Shown piece by piece: positions 1 through 6,935 of a stretch of DNA of 13,522 bases; within the stretch, counting starts at the first letter, position 1; every line of letters starts with the position of its first letter. The stretch is from Gammaproteobacteria bacterium. Its GTDB lineage: Bacteria > Pseudomonadota > Gammaproteobacteria > Steroidobacterales > SZUA-146. Both the position numbers and the translations under genes were made by a program. A model generated the notes under the pieces. That model saw only the letters and a program-made list of their open reading frames with translations. It did no database searches and was not told the origin of the DNA. The stretch covers positions 1 to 13,522 of the forward strand of contig JABDLQ010000288.1 of the NCBI GenBank assembly GCA_013002925.1, in the 5' to 3' direction.

Positions 1-288
1 GGCGATATTAAGATCAAACACAGGCAATCTTTGCAGCTGCTCGTTACCCGGTTGCCGACGTAATTTGCGGCGATACAACAGCGCGCCAACCGGTATCAGG
101 ATCAGCCCGGCAACAAATATCATCGGCAGGATGAGATACGTCAAAATACCCAGGTAGGGACCGCCCTCCAAACCCAGTTGCTCCATAAAAAACAAGCTGA
201 CAATCAATACCAAACTGGCAAGAGTCAGCGCCGTACCGATAAGGCTGAGTCCATTATGGGTGATCGATTGCAGAAAGTTTTTGAACAT
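1..288 (-). CDS. Membrane protein, N-terminal part; probable multiheme cytochrome c anchor (partial)
   Basis: Only the first 96 codons lie in the window; the gene continues past base 1. It starts with ATG at 288 and reads MFKNFLQSITHNGLSLIGTA. Two hydrophobic helices follow, at about residues 13-35 and 46-70, then a basic YRRKLRR stretch and a soluble part. The pair of helices with an intervening EGGPYLGILTY segment resembles the N-terminal anchor I associate with membrane-bound multiheme c-type cytochromes. No CXXCH motif is reached before the edge, so heme binding is inferred from the helix pattern and from the 11-heme gene 92 bases upstream on the same strand. The ribosome site is weak: CGGA about eight bases before the ATG. 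A 5-bp hairpin (GGTTT/AAACC) lies in the gap to the upstream gene and is too weak to call a terminator. An unrelated two-helix membrane protein is possible. Confidence 0.55.
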   Translation of the reverse strand, partial: MFKNFLQSITHNGLSLIGTALTLASLVLIVSLFFMEQLGLEGGPYLGILTYLILPMIFVAGLILIPVGALLYRRKLRRQPGNEQLQRLPVFDLNIA

Positions 289-380
289 ATTTTTTATCCG
301 TACTTAGAATGCACACGTTTGTTACCGGGTTTGTATAAACCAGCTTGTGCAATGTGCCGGTTGTCGGGCTTGTACAGGCA

Positions 381-2321
381 TCACTGGGTCAGAAGCGCCA
401 AGATTATCCCGATTGCCAGTAAAACTCCAACGGTCAGAAAAATCGTTCCCCAGAAATACGCACGGCGGCGTTCTTCTCGGGTTGGCGGTGCGACCAGGAA
501 GTCTTGCAGTTCGTTGTTATCGACCAGGCGCTGATATTCCAATGGACGCTCGGATTTGAACCGGGTTAACGACATTTTTCCAGTAAATATTACCGTGTCC
601 ATCGGGAAACTTTCCGGTCGAAGATGCGTGTGGAAAAAGTGGAATATAAAAATAAACCCGGTCGCCAACAGCGCCTCATCACTGTGCACGACATAGGCGG
701 CATTGATCGACCACCCTGGGAGGAAGCTTGTGAAAAACATCGGATACCACAGCATCAGCCCGGACAGCCCGATAATCATCACTCCCCAGAACACCGCCAG
801 ATAATCAAATTTTTCGATATAGTTCCAGCGATCGCTGTCGGGGCGCTTGCCCAGATAAATAAAGTAACGGAAATTGGCTAAGATATCGGCGATATCTTTG
901 GGCTGCGGTACCATCGAGTTGGGACCCCAGAACATGCCACGCTCCCGCTTGATAGCCCAGCGCACAAACAGATTGCCAAGGTGGAACAACGCATACGCAA
1001 AAGTGCCAATGGCGGCAAGGCGATGAATGAGTCTCGATGATTCGACACCACCGAGCAGTTTCATCAGCGTCTGTGCCCAATCCGCATCATGGAATTTAAG
1101 CGGCAATCCGGTAAGCGCAAGCAACAGGAAAGTAACCACGATCATAACGTGCAGCCGGATGTTCATTTTTGAAAAGCGCTTGACGTATTGTTCGTTTTCA
1201 GGTCGCTGTTCCTTGAACTCGCCGCGCAGCACGCCAACGAGCGAGCGCTGCAAATAAAGCAGGTCATGCAGACCGAAGAAACTGAAGACACCGATCAGCA
1301 GGCCGGTCATGAAGATCCAGATCAGGTAAACGTAGAGGTTGTCTTCCGGGTCAGTCGGGTCATTGTGCGGATCAAAGCTGAGCATAGCCTCCGTCATATC
1401 CTCATGACAGTTACTGCAGGTCTGTGTCAGGTTGTCCGGGTGTACACTCGAACGGTGATCGTCAGCTGGCAGGTTTTGGTGTGGGGTGTGACAGTCCGCG
1501 CAGGTCGCCCCGTCAACAAAACCGAGATTATTCGCCTTGCCATGAAAACTGCCGCGAAACGTATTCAAAAACCCGGTGTGGCAATTACCACATTTACTTG
1601 CCGAAGCCAGCCGGGATGCCGGGCTGGAGGGGTCTATGATCTCATGCGAAGAATGACAATCTGAACAAACCGGCCCATCCGTGCCTGCCTGCCACGCCAA
1701 ACCATGCGCACTGTTGGTTTTCCAGTCATTCAGCAACAGCATGTGGCAGGAACCGCAGGTTTCCGGGCCGTTGGCGTGCGCATTTTTAGCCTTTGCGTCG
1801 TCAACAGACTTCATGCCGTGGTCGCCGTGACAATCACTGCAACTCGGGGCATTGATCAACCCCGCAACCAGCAACGCGCGGCCATGCTCACTGCTGATAT
1901 AGCCGTCGACCAGGCTCTCCGGGTCATTGTGACAACCGCCGCAAACCTTGATCTGATTGACCGGTGACATACTCGATGCAAGCTCGTCCACCTTGTGAAT
2001 GTCATGGGGTGCACCGTGACAATCCACACAGCCGGCTTTTTCGTCATGAATGCTGCGACTGACCTGGCGCGTCGAGCGGCGATGGCAATCCGCACAGACC
2101 GCATCTCCCAATGGTTCCACGCCGTCTTTGCGATGCTGCGGTGTCAGATCGCCATGACAGTCGCTACAGACAAGTTCGGTGTGTGCCGTGGAACTTACAC
2201 TGACATCATCATGACACTCGACACAGTCCTGCTCCTGTGCCTGCAGCGCTGCGGTCAGCAATAATAAGGTCAGGAACAAGAGGCCCGAAAGAATGCATCT
2301 GTAATGTTGGGTTACGCTCAT
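381..2321 (-). CDS. Undecaheme cytochrome c / cytochrome b561-type fusion, CbcL-like quinol-linked electron transfer protein
   Basis: This 646-residue protein probably takes electrons from the quinone pool through its b-type domain and passes them to periplasmic or outer acceptors through covalent c hemes. A signal sequence or anchor helix spans residues 10-28. Eleven CXXCH sites start near residues 33, 52, 76, 98, 127, 161, 189, 219, 244, 274 and 302. Many are followed by a second His (for example CSDCHGDHG, CADCHTPH), and S-x-H or similar motifs between them could give distal ligands. A membrane helix at 329-350 leads to a four-helix HydC/FdnI-type region (helices near 387-406, 431-453, 504-526, 543-565) with candidate heme-b histidines H391, H433, H447, H546 and H561. 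A last helix lies at 621-644. Geobacter CbcL has the same layout, as I recall with nine c hemes. I chose the ATG at 2321; an in-frame TTG at 2345 has a nearer purine-rich site (AAAGGGG) and would add eight residues. The acceptor is unknown. Confidence 0.9.
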   Translation of the reverse strand: MSVTQHYRCILSGLLFLTLLLLTAALQAQEQDCVECHDDVSVSSTAHTELVCSDCHGDLTPQHRKDGVEPLGDAVCADCHRRSTRQVSRSIHDEKAGCVDCHGAPHDIHKVDELASSMSPVNQIKVCGGCHNDPESLVDGYISSEHGRALLVAGLINAPSCSDCHGDHGMKSVDDAKAKNAHANGPETCGSCHMLLLNDWKTNSAHGLAWQAGTDGPVCSDCHSSHEIIDPSSPASRLASASKCGNCHTGFLNTFRGSFHGKANNLGFVDGATCADCHTPHQNLPADDHRSSVHPDNLTQTCSNCHEDMTEAMLSFDPHNDPTDPEDNLYVYLIWIFMTGLLIGVFSFFGLHDLLYLQRSLVGVLRGEFKEQRPENEQYVKRFSKMNIRLHVMIVVTFLLLALTGLPLKFHDADWAQTLMKLLGGVESSRLIHRLAAIGTFAYALFHLGNLFVRWAIKRERGMFWGPNSMVPQPKDIADILANFRYFIYLGKRPDSDRWNYIEKFDYLAVFWGVMIIGLSGLMLWYPMFFTSFLPGWSINAAYVVHSDEALLATGFIFIFHFFHTHLRPESFPMDTVIFTGKMSLTRFKSERPLEYQRLVDNNELQDFLVAPPTREERRRAYFWGTIFLTVGVLLAIGIILALLTQ

Positions 2322-2404
2322 ATTTTTGGGCTCGGTACCGGGCAAGGACCCCTTTCTTAGTGGGCGTAATAAAAATTAAAGGGTTGCGGTGACGATACAC
2401 CGGC

Positions 2405-2421
2405 TGCAAATACATCTCCAA
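2405..2421 (-). promoter_or_regulatory. Candidate sigma-54 (-24/-12) promoter of the cytochrome gene
   Basis: On the minus strand the sequence is TTGGAGATGTATTTGCA. It matches the sigma-54 consensus TTGGCACG-N4-TTGCA at TTGG and TTGCA, with exactly ten bases between the GG and the GC, but the central CACG block is not matched. Transcription would begin near 2394 and leave a leader of about 70 bases before the ATG at 2321. A sigma-70 reading of the same stretch (TTGCGT, 17 bases, TGTATT) is weaker. The match was found by eye and could be chance. Confidence 0.4.
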
Positions 2422-2526
2422 TAAGTACTTCACGCAACCTGAGCTGCACCGGTTACCAAAATCAAACCAAACCATAGTCGCGCTATCAATCCCATAGAAC
2501 GGGGATTAATATCTCAACGCGCGGGC

Positions 2527-2597
2527 GGCAAAATTACGCACCAGGGCGTCAACACACACGCCTTCACGCTGGCCATGTTAAGTCGTAAAATTTTGCC
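2527..2597. repeat. Imperfect inverted repeat upstream of the cytochrome promoter
   Basis: The left arm GGCAAAATTACG (2527-2538) pairs with the right arm CGTAAAATTTTGCC (2584-2597) except for two extra bases in the right arm. The arms are 45 bases apart and lie about 105-190 bases upstream of the candidate sigma-54 element, a distance usual for enhancer-type activator sites. The right arm also holds the self-complementary core AAAATTTT. Use as an operator is inference only. Confidence 0.35.
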
Positions 2598-2673
2598 CGG
2601 TCATTCTGATTGCACGACACCAGGCGGAGCATTACCGGCCATAATGCAGCTGTGCTCGGACCATGTTTATGGC

Positions 2674-2709
2674 GGCAGGAAACCTGCCATGAAAAGTCGC
2701 CTTAACGAC
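2674..2709 (-). terminator. Possible weak transcription end after ntrX (two small hairpins)
   Basis: Within five bases of the ntrX stop, the minus strand has a 4-bp hairpin (GTCG/CGAC, loop of six, 2696-2709) followed by TTTT at 2692-2695. Next comes a perfect 6-bp hairpin, GGCAGG-TTT-CCTGCC (2674-2688), with no T-run after it. Neither is a strong rho-independent terminator, so some read-through toward the cytochrome gene is possible. Confidence 0.3.
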
Positions 2710-2713
2710 GCCT

Positions 2714-4090
2714 TCAATCGTCGGTACTACCGGTGCCAAAATCTACACCCAGCGAACGCAGTTTGCGGTACAGGTGTGTGCGTTCCATGCCAACCCGCGT
2801 GGCCAGCTTGCCGACTTTGCCACCGCAAAGAATGAGCTGTTTTTTCAAATAGGCGCGTTCGAACTCTTCACGCGCTTCACGCAACGGCAGCGCAAGCACA
2901 TCCTGTTTAACCAGTGCTGCCTGTTCTGTTACTACCGATTCAGACAAGGCATCCTCGACATCTTCCAACCCGATAACCTCGTGCCCCCCCTTGATCAGCA
3001 GGCGATGGACGAGGTTGCGCAAATCCCGGATGTTCCCCGGCCACGGATAACCCCGCAGTCGATTTTGTGCGGCTACTGAAAATTTTCGAATCGGCAGGCG
3101 CTCTTCATCAGAAAGTTTGTCTGAATAGTAATTAAGTAGCTCCGGAACATCTTCACTATACAAACGCAGTGGCGGTACATGCATGGTGATTACACTCAGT
3201 TGCGAGAGTAAATCGCGCCGGAGATTGCCCGGGTTGTCGCGATTTTCCACACCCGGTTGAGCGGCGCTGATCACCCGCACATCCAACGGAAACTCCTGCT
3301 TGCTGTCAACCGGCGTATAGGCCTGTGCCTCCAGCGCCGCGAGCAAAGCTTTTTGCGCTGTTTTTGGTAAATCGTCAACGCCATTGATATACAGCGTGCC
3401 ACCATCCGCTGCTGCCAGTTTGCCGGGAACGACTTTGCCGTCTTTGTTATAGCCCAGTAAAATTGCCGGCCCGGACTCTTCGGTCAATGCAGCGCCGACG
3501 ACTGCCACATAGGGCCCGCGTGAGCGATGACTCAGGCTGTGCATGTAACGTGCGAATGCTTCCCGTCCACTGCCGGCTTCGCCGGTGATCAGAACATTCG
3601 CATTGTGTGGTGCACTGCGTTTGGCATCTTCTCGCAAGTCCCGCATCGCCGCACTTTTTCCAACCGGTGCAACAAACCCTGTGACAAGCTTGCGAACGGC
3701 CTTTCCGGCCGGGCCATTGTCCTGTGCCTGTAACGCGCGTTCGACGGTACGCAGTAACTTGGCCAGTGACAGGGGTTTTTCAATAAAATCAAACGCGCCA
3801 AGCCGCGTTGCCTCAACCGCTGTTTCAACGGTGCCGTGGCCTGACATCATCACCACGGGACAATGCAGTCCTTCGCCTGCAGACCATTCACGCAGCAACG
3901 TGATGCCATCGGTCTCGGGCATCCAGATATCCAGTAACACCAGGTCAGGATCCTGCCGGTGCCATGAGGATCGCGCCTCCGATGCGTCTGCCGCCGTTGA
4001 GACGTTGTAACCCTCCTCAGTGAGGATTTCCTGAATCAACCCGCGGATGTCGGATTCATCATCCACGACCAATACGTTTGCGTTGCTCAT
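2714..4090 (-). CDS. ntrX: NtrX-like response regulator with degenerate AAA+ domain and Fis-type HTH
   Basis: A 458-residue DNA-binding response regulator, partner of the kinase encoded just upstream. The receiver domain (about 4-120) has the acidic pair D10/D11, phospho-acceptor D54 in LLDIWMPE, S83 and K105. The central domain (about 143-365) aligns with sigma-54 activator ATPases but is eroded. Walker A reads GEAGSGRE with Arg at 176 where Lys is usual. The GAFTGA loop is missing, the region reading LLGYNKDGKVVPGKL. Walker B reads GGTLYINGVDDLP, with Asn and Gly where Asp-Glu is expected. The arginine-finger region (LRRDLLSQL) and WPGNIRDLRN are kept. A Fis-type helix-turn-helix (about 415-447, GKLATRVGMERTHLYRKL) ends the protein. 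The ATG overlaps the ntrY stop as ATGA (4087-4090). The family is clear; I infer that this protein binds DNA in response to phosphorylation but does not remodel sigma-54 polymerase. Confidence 0.88.
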   Translation of the reverse strand: MSNANVLVVDDESDIRGLIQEILTEEGYNVSTAADASEARSSWHRQDPDLVLLDIWMPETDGITLLREWSAGEGLHCPVVMMSGHGTVETAVEATRLGAFDFIEKPLSLAKLLRTVERALQAQDNGPAGKAVRKLVTGFVAPVGKSAAMRDLREDAKRSAPHNANVLITGEAGSGREAFARYMHSLSHRSRGPYVAVVGAALTEESGPAILLGYNKDGKVVPGKLAAADGGTLYINGVDDLPKTAQKALLAALEAQAYTPVDSKQEFPLDVRVISAAQPGVENRDNPGNLRRDLLSQLSVITMHVPPLRLYSEDVPELLNYYSDKLSDEERLPIRKFSVAAQNRLRGYPWPGNIRDLRNLVHRLLIKGGHEVIGLEDVEDALSESVVTEQAALVKQDVLALPLREAREEFERAYLKKQLILCGGKVGKLATRVGMERTHLYRKLRSLGVDFGTGSTDD

Positions 4091-6303
4091 GCGGTTTCTC
4101 TGCGTGGCTCATTGACAGATGGATCGTTCATAAGCGCCAATCGCGATTTATTGCTGACCGGCAGGATTATTCTAACCCGCGCACCGCCACTTTTACGATT
4201 TTCTATATGGATTTTCCCGGCATGCTCCTCCACTATCTTCTTCACAATCGCCAGCCCGAGACCCGTACCCTTGGTTTTACTCGTAACATACGGTTCAAAC
4301 ACCGAGCTCAGTTTCTCCTGATCAATCCCGGGGCCGTTGTCCTCCAGCAGCACTTGCGCGACCGGTTGCGAGCGGTAAGTCGTCGCCGAGGTCGAGATCT
4401 CGATTTTGCCATTGACCTTGTGGTGCAATGCTTCCACTGCATTGCGCAGTAAATTGTGAATGATCTGGCGCAAGCGCCCGATATCAGCCTCGACACTCGG
4501 CAAGGTCGGATCAAGTTTTAAACTGAATTCAATCATCGGATCACCGCCACGATAAAGGTCCGCAGTCTCGGAAAGCAACAAATTGAGATCGACCATTGTC
4601 AGTTCAATATCCGGTGCGCGCGCATAATCCCGGAATGCGTCAACCATCTCTTTCATGGTCTCGACCTGCTGCACAATCGTACGGGTCGCGCGTTCCAGCA
4701 CATCCGCCTCATGCGCGTTCATTACACCCAAATATTTGCGACGCATACGCTCCGCTGACAGTTGTATTGGTGTCAGCGGGTTTTTGATCTCATGGGCGAG
4801 CCGCCGGGCAACCTCGCCCCAGGCCGCATCGCGCTGGGCCTGCAATAGTGCTGTCACGTCCTCAAACACCACAACATAGCCCGACGGGCGGCCGTCTTCA
4901 CCCAACGGTAACGGCGTACAGGCACAGCTTAGTATGCGCTGACCGCCGTCACTGCGCAGCGCGATCTGTTCGCGCCACTCGAATTTATCTTCGCGCAGAT
5001 ACTTGCTGCACACCGCCGCCAGCTGTTCTGCAATCCCGTTTTCAGACTCTATCGCCTCAAGTGACAGACCAACAAAGCGTTCTGCAGTCACTTCCAGTAT
5101 TGAACCTGTCGCCTCATTGACACCCCGCACAGTGAGGTCCGGCTCAAGGGCGATAACACCGGAGGACAAGCGACTGAGGATGGTTTGCAAATTAGCACGC
5201 TCCGCCTCAACGGCGGCCCGGCTGCGGGTTTCCACTTCACTGGCATAAGACAAACGGCGCGTCATGTTGTTGAACGACGCCACCAGGAACCCGATGTCGT
5301 CTTTTTTTGCTTCCGGCAGTTGTAAGTGAAAGTCACCAGCGGCAACCGCACGTGTACCGGCAACCAGGTCCTGAATTGGCTTCACCAGACGGCGTGCGAT
5401 AAAGAATATGCCCCAGATCATCAATAGCAGTGACACCATCAACACCAGGGTCAGTGTCAGCTTGAAACTATCGATCAGTGGTTCACGCTGAAATTCGAGT
5501 TTGTAATGGCGGGCATAGGTGTCCTGTACTGACTCTGCGAGCCGGGCAATTTCACTACCGACCGGAAACCGTGCATACATCACCCGCATGTTATCCAGTG
5601 GTGCATTACCCGGTGCCCGCACTGCCGCCCGAATCCACAGCCCGCCGCTGGCTGCCGGTTCCAGATCGAGCAATGGCGTACCGCCCCGCACCTGATCAAG
5701 AACGCTGTCTGACAGCGTAAAACGGGGTAGCGAAATATTGGCATCGGTGTCGGAGGCCAGGCTCTCGTTGTTGCCACTTAAAAAAACCAGTTCGGTCGCC
5801 TGCAATTCCTGACGCAGATGTGCGGCTTGTGCAGCCAGCTCCGACGCATCCCAGTCTTTGACTTCTTCGCTGAGCAGCTCCATATGCTGCATACGATCGG
5901 CCATGCGCTGATCCAGAACCGTCTGGCTCAGCGTCAGTGCATCATCCAGGCCCCGGGTGACATCGACATCAAAATAACTGGCAATGCCGCTGTTGAGAAA
6001 ATACATGGAGAACAGGTAAACGAGTATCAGCGGCACTGCAGCGAGCGATGCAAACAGGCCGATCATGCGACTTTTGAGACGCGCGCCCGGAACGCCCTGT
6101 ATATAGTCCCGCACCAGGCGGAACAGGTTGATGAATAACAGGCCGAGCAGCAGCAGCAAACCGCCGGCATTGAGCAGCACGATGAGCGTGTGGAAGCGTC
6201 CAAATTGTTCCGAGTTTTGCGTGGTCTTCGCCAGCATCAGCAGGGCAACGATCAAAACGACGAAACCCAGCACTGAAAGCGCGCGAATAATGACGCGGGT
6301 CAT
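4087..6303 (-). CDS. ntrY: NtrY-like membrane sensor histidine kinase
   Basis: A 738-residue inner-membrane kinase that should phosphorylate the NtrX encoded next to it. Three N-terminal helices (about 6-25, 38-62, 80-103) are followed by a periplasmic region (104-280), a fourth helix (282-303), a HAMP domain (304-357) and a PAS domain (about 370-485). The HisKA domain has phospho-acceptor H504 in RLAHEIKNPLTPIQLSAERM. The ATPase domain (about 605-716) has the N box at N621, DNGPGI at 655-660 and TKGTGLGLAIVKKI at 677-690. This is the usual NtrY layout. I chose the ATG at 6303 because it overlaps the stop of the upstream gene as ATGA (6300-6303); an in-frame TTG at 6345 would add 14 residues inside that gene. 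NtrYX systems in other proteobacteria are linked to nitrogen control, oxygen or redox sensing and envelope traits. The signal sensed here is unknown. Confidence 0.92.
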   Translation of the reverse strand: MTRVIIRALSVLGFVVLIVALLMLAKTTQNSEQFGRFHTLIVLLNAGGLLLLLGLLFINLFRLVRDYIQGVPGARLKSRMIGLFASLAAVPLILVYLFSMYFLNSGIASYFDVDVTRGLDDALTLSQTVLDQRMADRMQHMELLSEEVKDWDASELAAQAAHLRQELQATELVFLSGNNESLASDTDANISLPRFTLSDSVLDQVRGGTPLLDLEPAASGGLWIRAAVRAPGNAPLDNMRVMYARFPVGSEIARLAESVQDTYARHYKLEFQREPLIDSFKLTLTLVLMVSLLLMIWGIFFIARRLVKPIQDLVAGTRAVAAGDFHLQLPEAKKDDIGFLVASFNNMTRRLSYASEVETRSRAAVEAERANLQTILSRLSSGVIALEPDLTVRGVNEATGSILEVTAERFVGLSLEAIESENGIAEQLAAVCSKYLREDKFEWREQIALRSDGGQRILSCACTPLPLGEDGRPSGYVVVFEDVTALLQAQRDAAWGEVARRLAHEIKNPLTPIQLSAERMRRKYLGVMNAHEADVLERATRTIVQQVETMKEMVDAFRDYARAPDIELTMVDLNLLLSETADLYRGGDPMIEFSLKLDPTLPSVEADIGRLRQIIHNLLRNAVEALHHKVNGKIEISTSATTYRSQPVAQVLLEDNGPGIDQEKLSSVFEPYVTSKTKGTGLGLAIVKKIVEEHAGKIHIENRKSGGARVRIILPVSNKSRLALMNDPSVNEPRRETA

Positions 6304-6935
6304 ATCGTCACGAGCCAGCGCTGCCAGCCGCTGGTAAGCCTCCAATCATCAATTCGAAACAATGCTGCAAGCATTCGCAGTGGCGCAGGAAATGATTTAG
6401 TGTCCAGCACCGAGCGCATTTTCATCCGGTACACTGTGCGATCATTCAAAAGGCTGATGTCCACCACCGGGAGACGCTGAAAGGAACCAATTCTTGCGAG
6501 CGCCTCTGCCAGTGTGCCGTACGAGGTTTGCTCCGAGCTGTTGAGATTTGTGACGATAAATCTTTGCGTCAGGGCATGATAGGTTAGCCGCGATCTCTGG
6601 GTCAGCGTAACGATGTTGGGGTCCGGCAAATAGGCGCGCACCCGATCCAGCCCGATTTGTGTCTCGAACGTAAGCGGCACGCCGCTATGCAACGCCTCCA
6701 TCGCACCGGCAGTGAGACTGTAGTTTACCTGCGCATCGAGGTAAAGAACGTCTTCGCCAACCACGGTGGTGGCCGACGCAATCGAGAATCTGCCGTCGGT
6801 CACATCGGCATGTACCGGGACGACATGAGCAAATGTCAGGCACAACAACAGCCACACACAGCGCCGCGCATTGCCTTTAATGGCAGTCAGGGGCACCGCG
6901 TGTGCGCGCATTATGTCGCACACAAACAACATCAT
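6300..6935 (-). CDS. DUF4390 family exported protein
   Basis: A 211-residue protein that I recognise as DUF4390, a family of unknown function found between rsmB and ntrY in many gamma- and betaproteobacteria. A basic start, a hydrophobic stretch (about 26-38) and a likely signal peptidase site after VHA (residue 43) indicate export to the periplasm. The mature part has no catalytic motif I recognise. Its end, roughly RMLAALFRIDDWRLTSGWQR, is typical of the family. The ATG at 6935 overlaps the rsmB stop (ATGA, 6932-6935), which supports this start; a second ATG at 6911 would give a cleaner signal peptide. The stop overlaps the ntrY start. The constant pairing with ntrYX suggests a role in the envelope signal sensed by NtrY, but that is a guess from position. 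Confidence 0.85.
   Translation of the reverse strand: MMLFVCDIMRAHAVPLTAIKGNARRCVWLLLCLTFAHVVPVHADVTDGRFSIASATTVVGEDVLYLDAQVNYSLTAGAMEALHSGVPLTFETQIGLDRVRAYLPDPNIVTLTQRSRLTYHALTQRFIVTNLNSSEQTSYGTLAEALARIGSFQRLPVVDISLLNDRTVYRMKMRSVLDTKSFPAPLRMLAALFRIDDWRLTSGWQRWLVTI

Larger units (their letters stand above)
2322..2713. other. Non-coding region between the cytochrome gene and ntrX
   Basis: These 392 bases contain no convincing gene on either strand; the short open frames that cross the region have no recognisable protein content. Three things stand out. Small hairpins lie just after the ntrX stop. An imperfect inverted repeat has arms at 2527-2538 and 2584-2597. A sigma-54-like promoter element pointing to the cytochrome gene lies at 2405-2421. 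The length and content suggest that the cytochrome gene has its own control region and is not simply the tail of the ntrYX operon. No tRNA or riboswitch fold was recognised. Confidence 0.6.

Noticed and set aside
1188..1664. Plus-strand open frame of 158 codons opposite the cytochrome gene
   Set aside because: It lies fully inside the multiheme gene on the other strand and has no recognisable protein features; the heme gene explains the sequence.
1390..2230. Recurring short words such as TGACAATC and TGACAGTC that look like regularly spaced repeats
   Set aside because: They are the reverse complement of the CXXCH heme-motif codons; spacing and frame match the eleven heme sites, so no separate DNA repeat is needed.
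2209..2475. Minus-strand 88-codon frame covering the cytochrome leader
   Set aside because: It overlaps the signal-peptide region of the cytochrome gene in another frame and shows no family features.
6303..6345. Longer ntrY start at TTG 6345
   Set aside because: The ATG at 6303 forms an ATGA overlap with the upstream stop, as at two other junctions in this operon, and gives the usual NtrY N-terminus.
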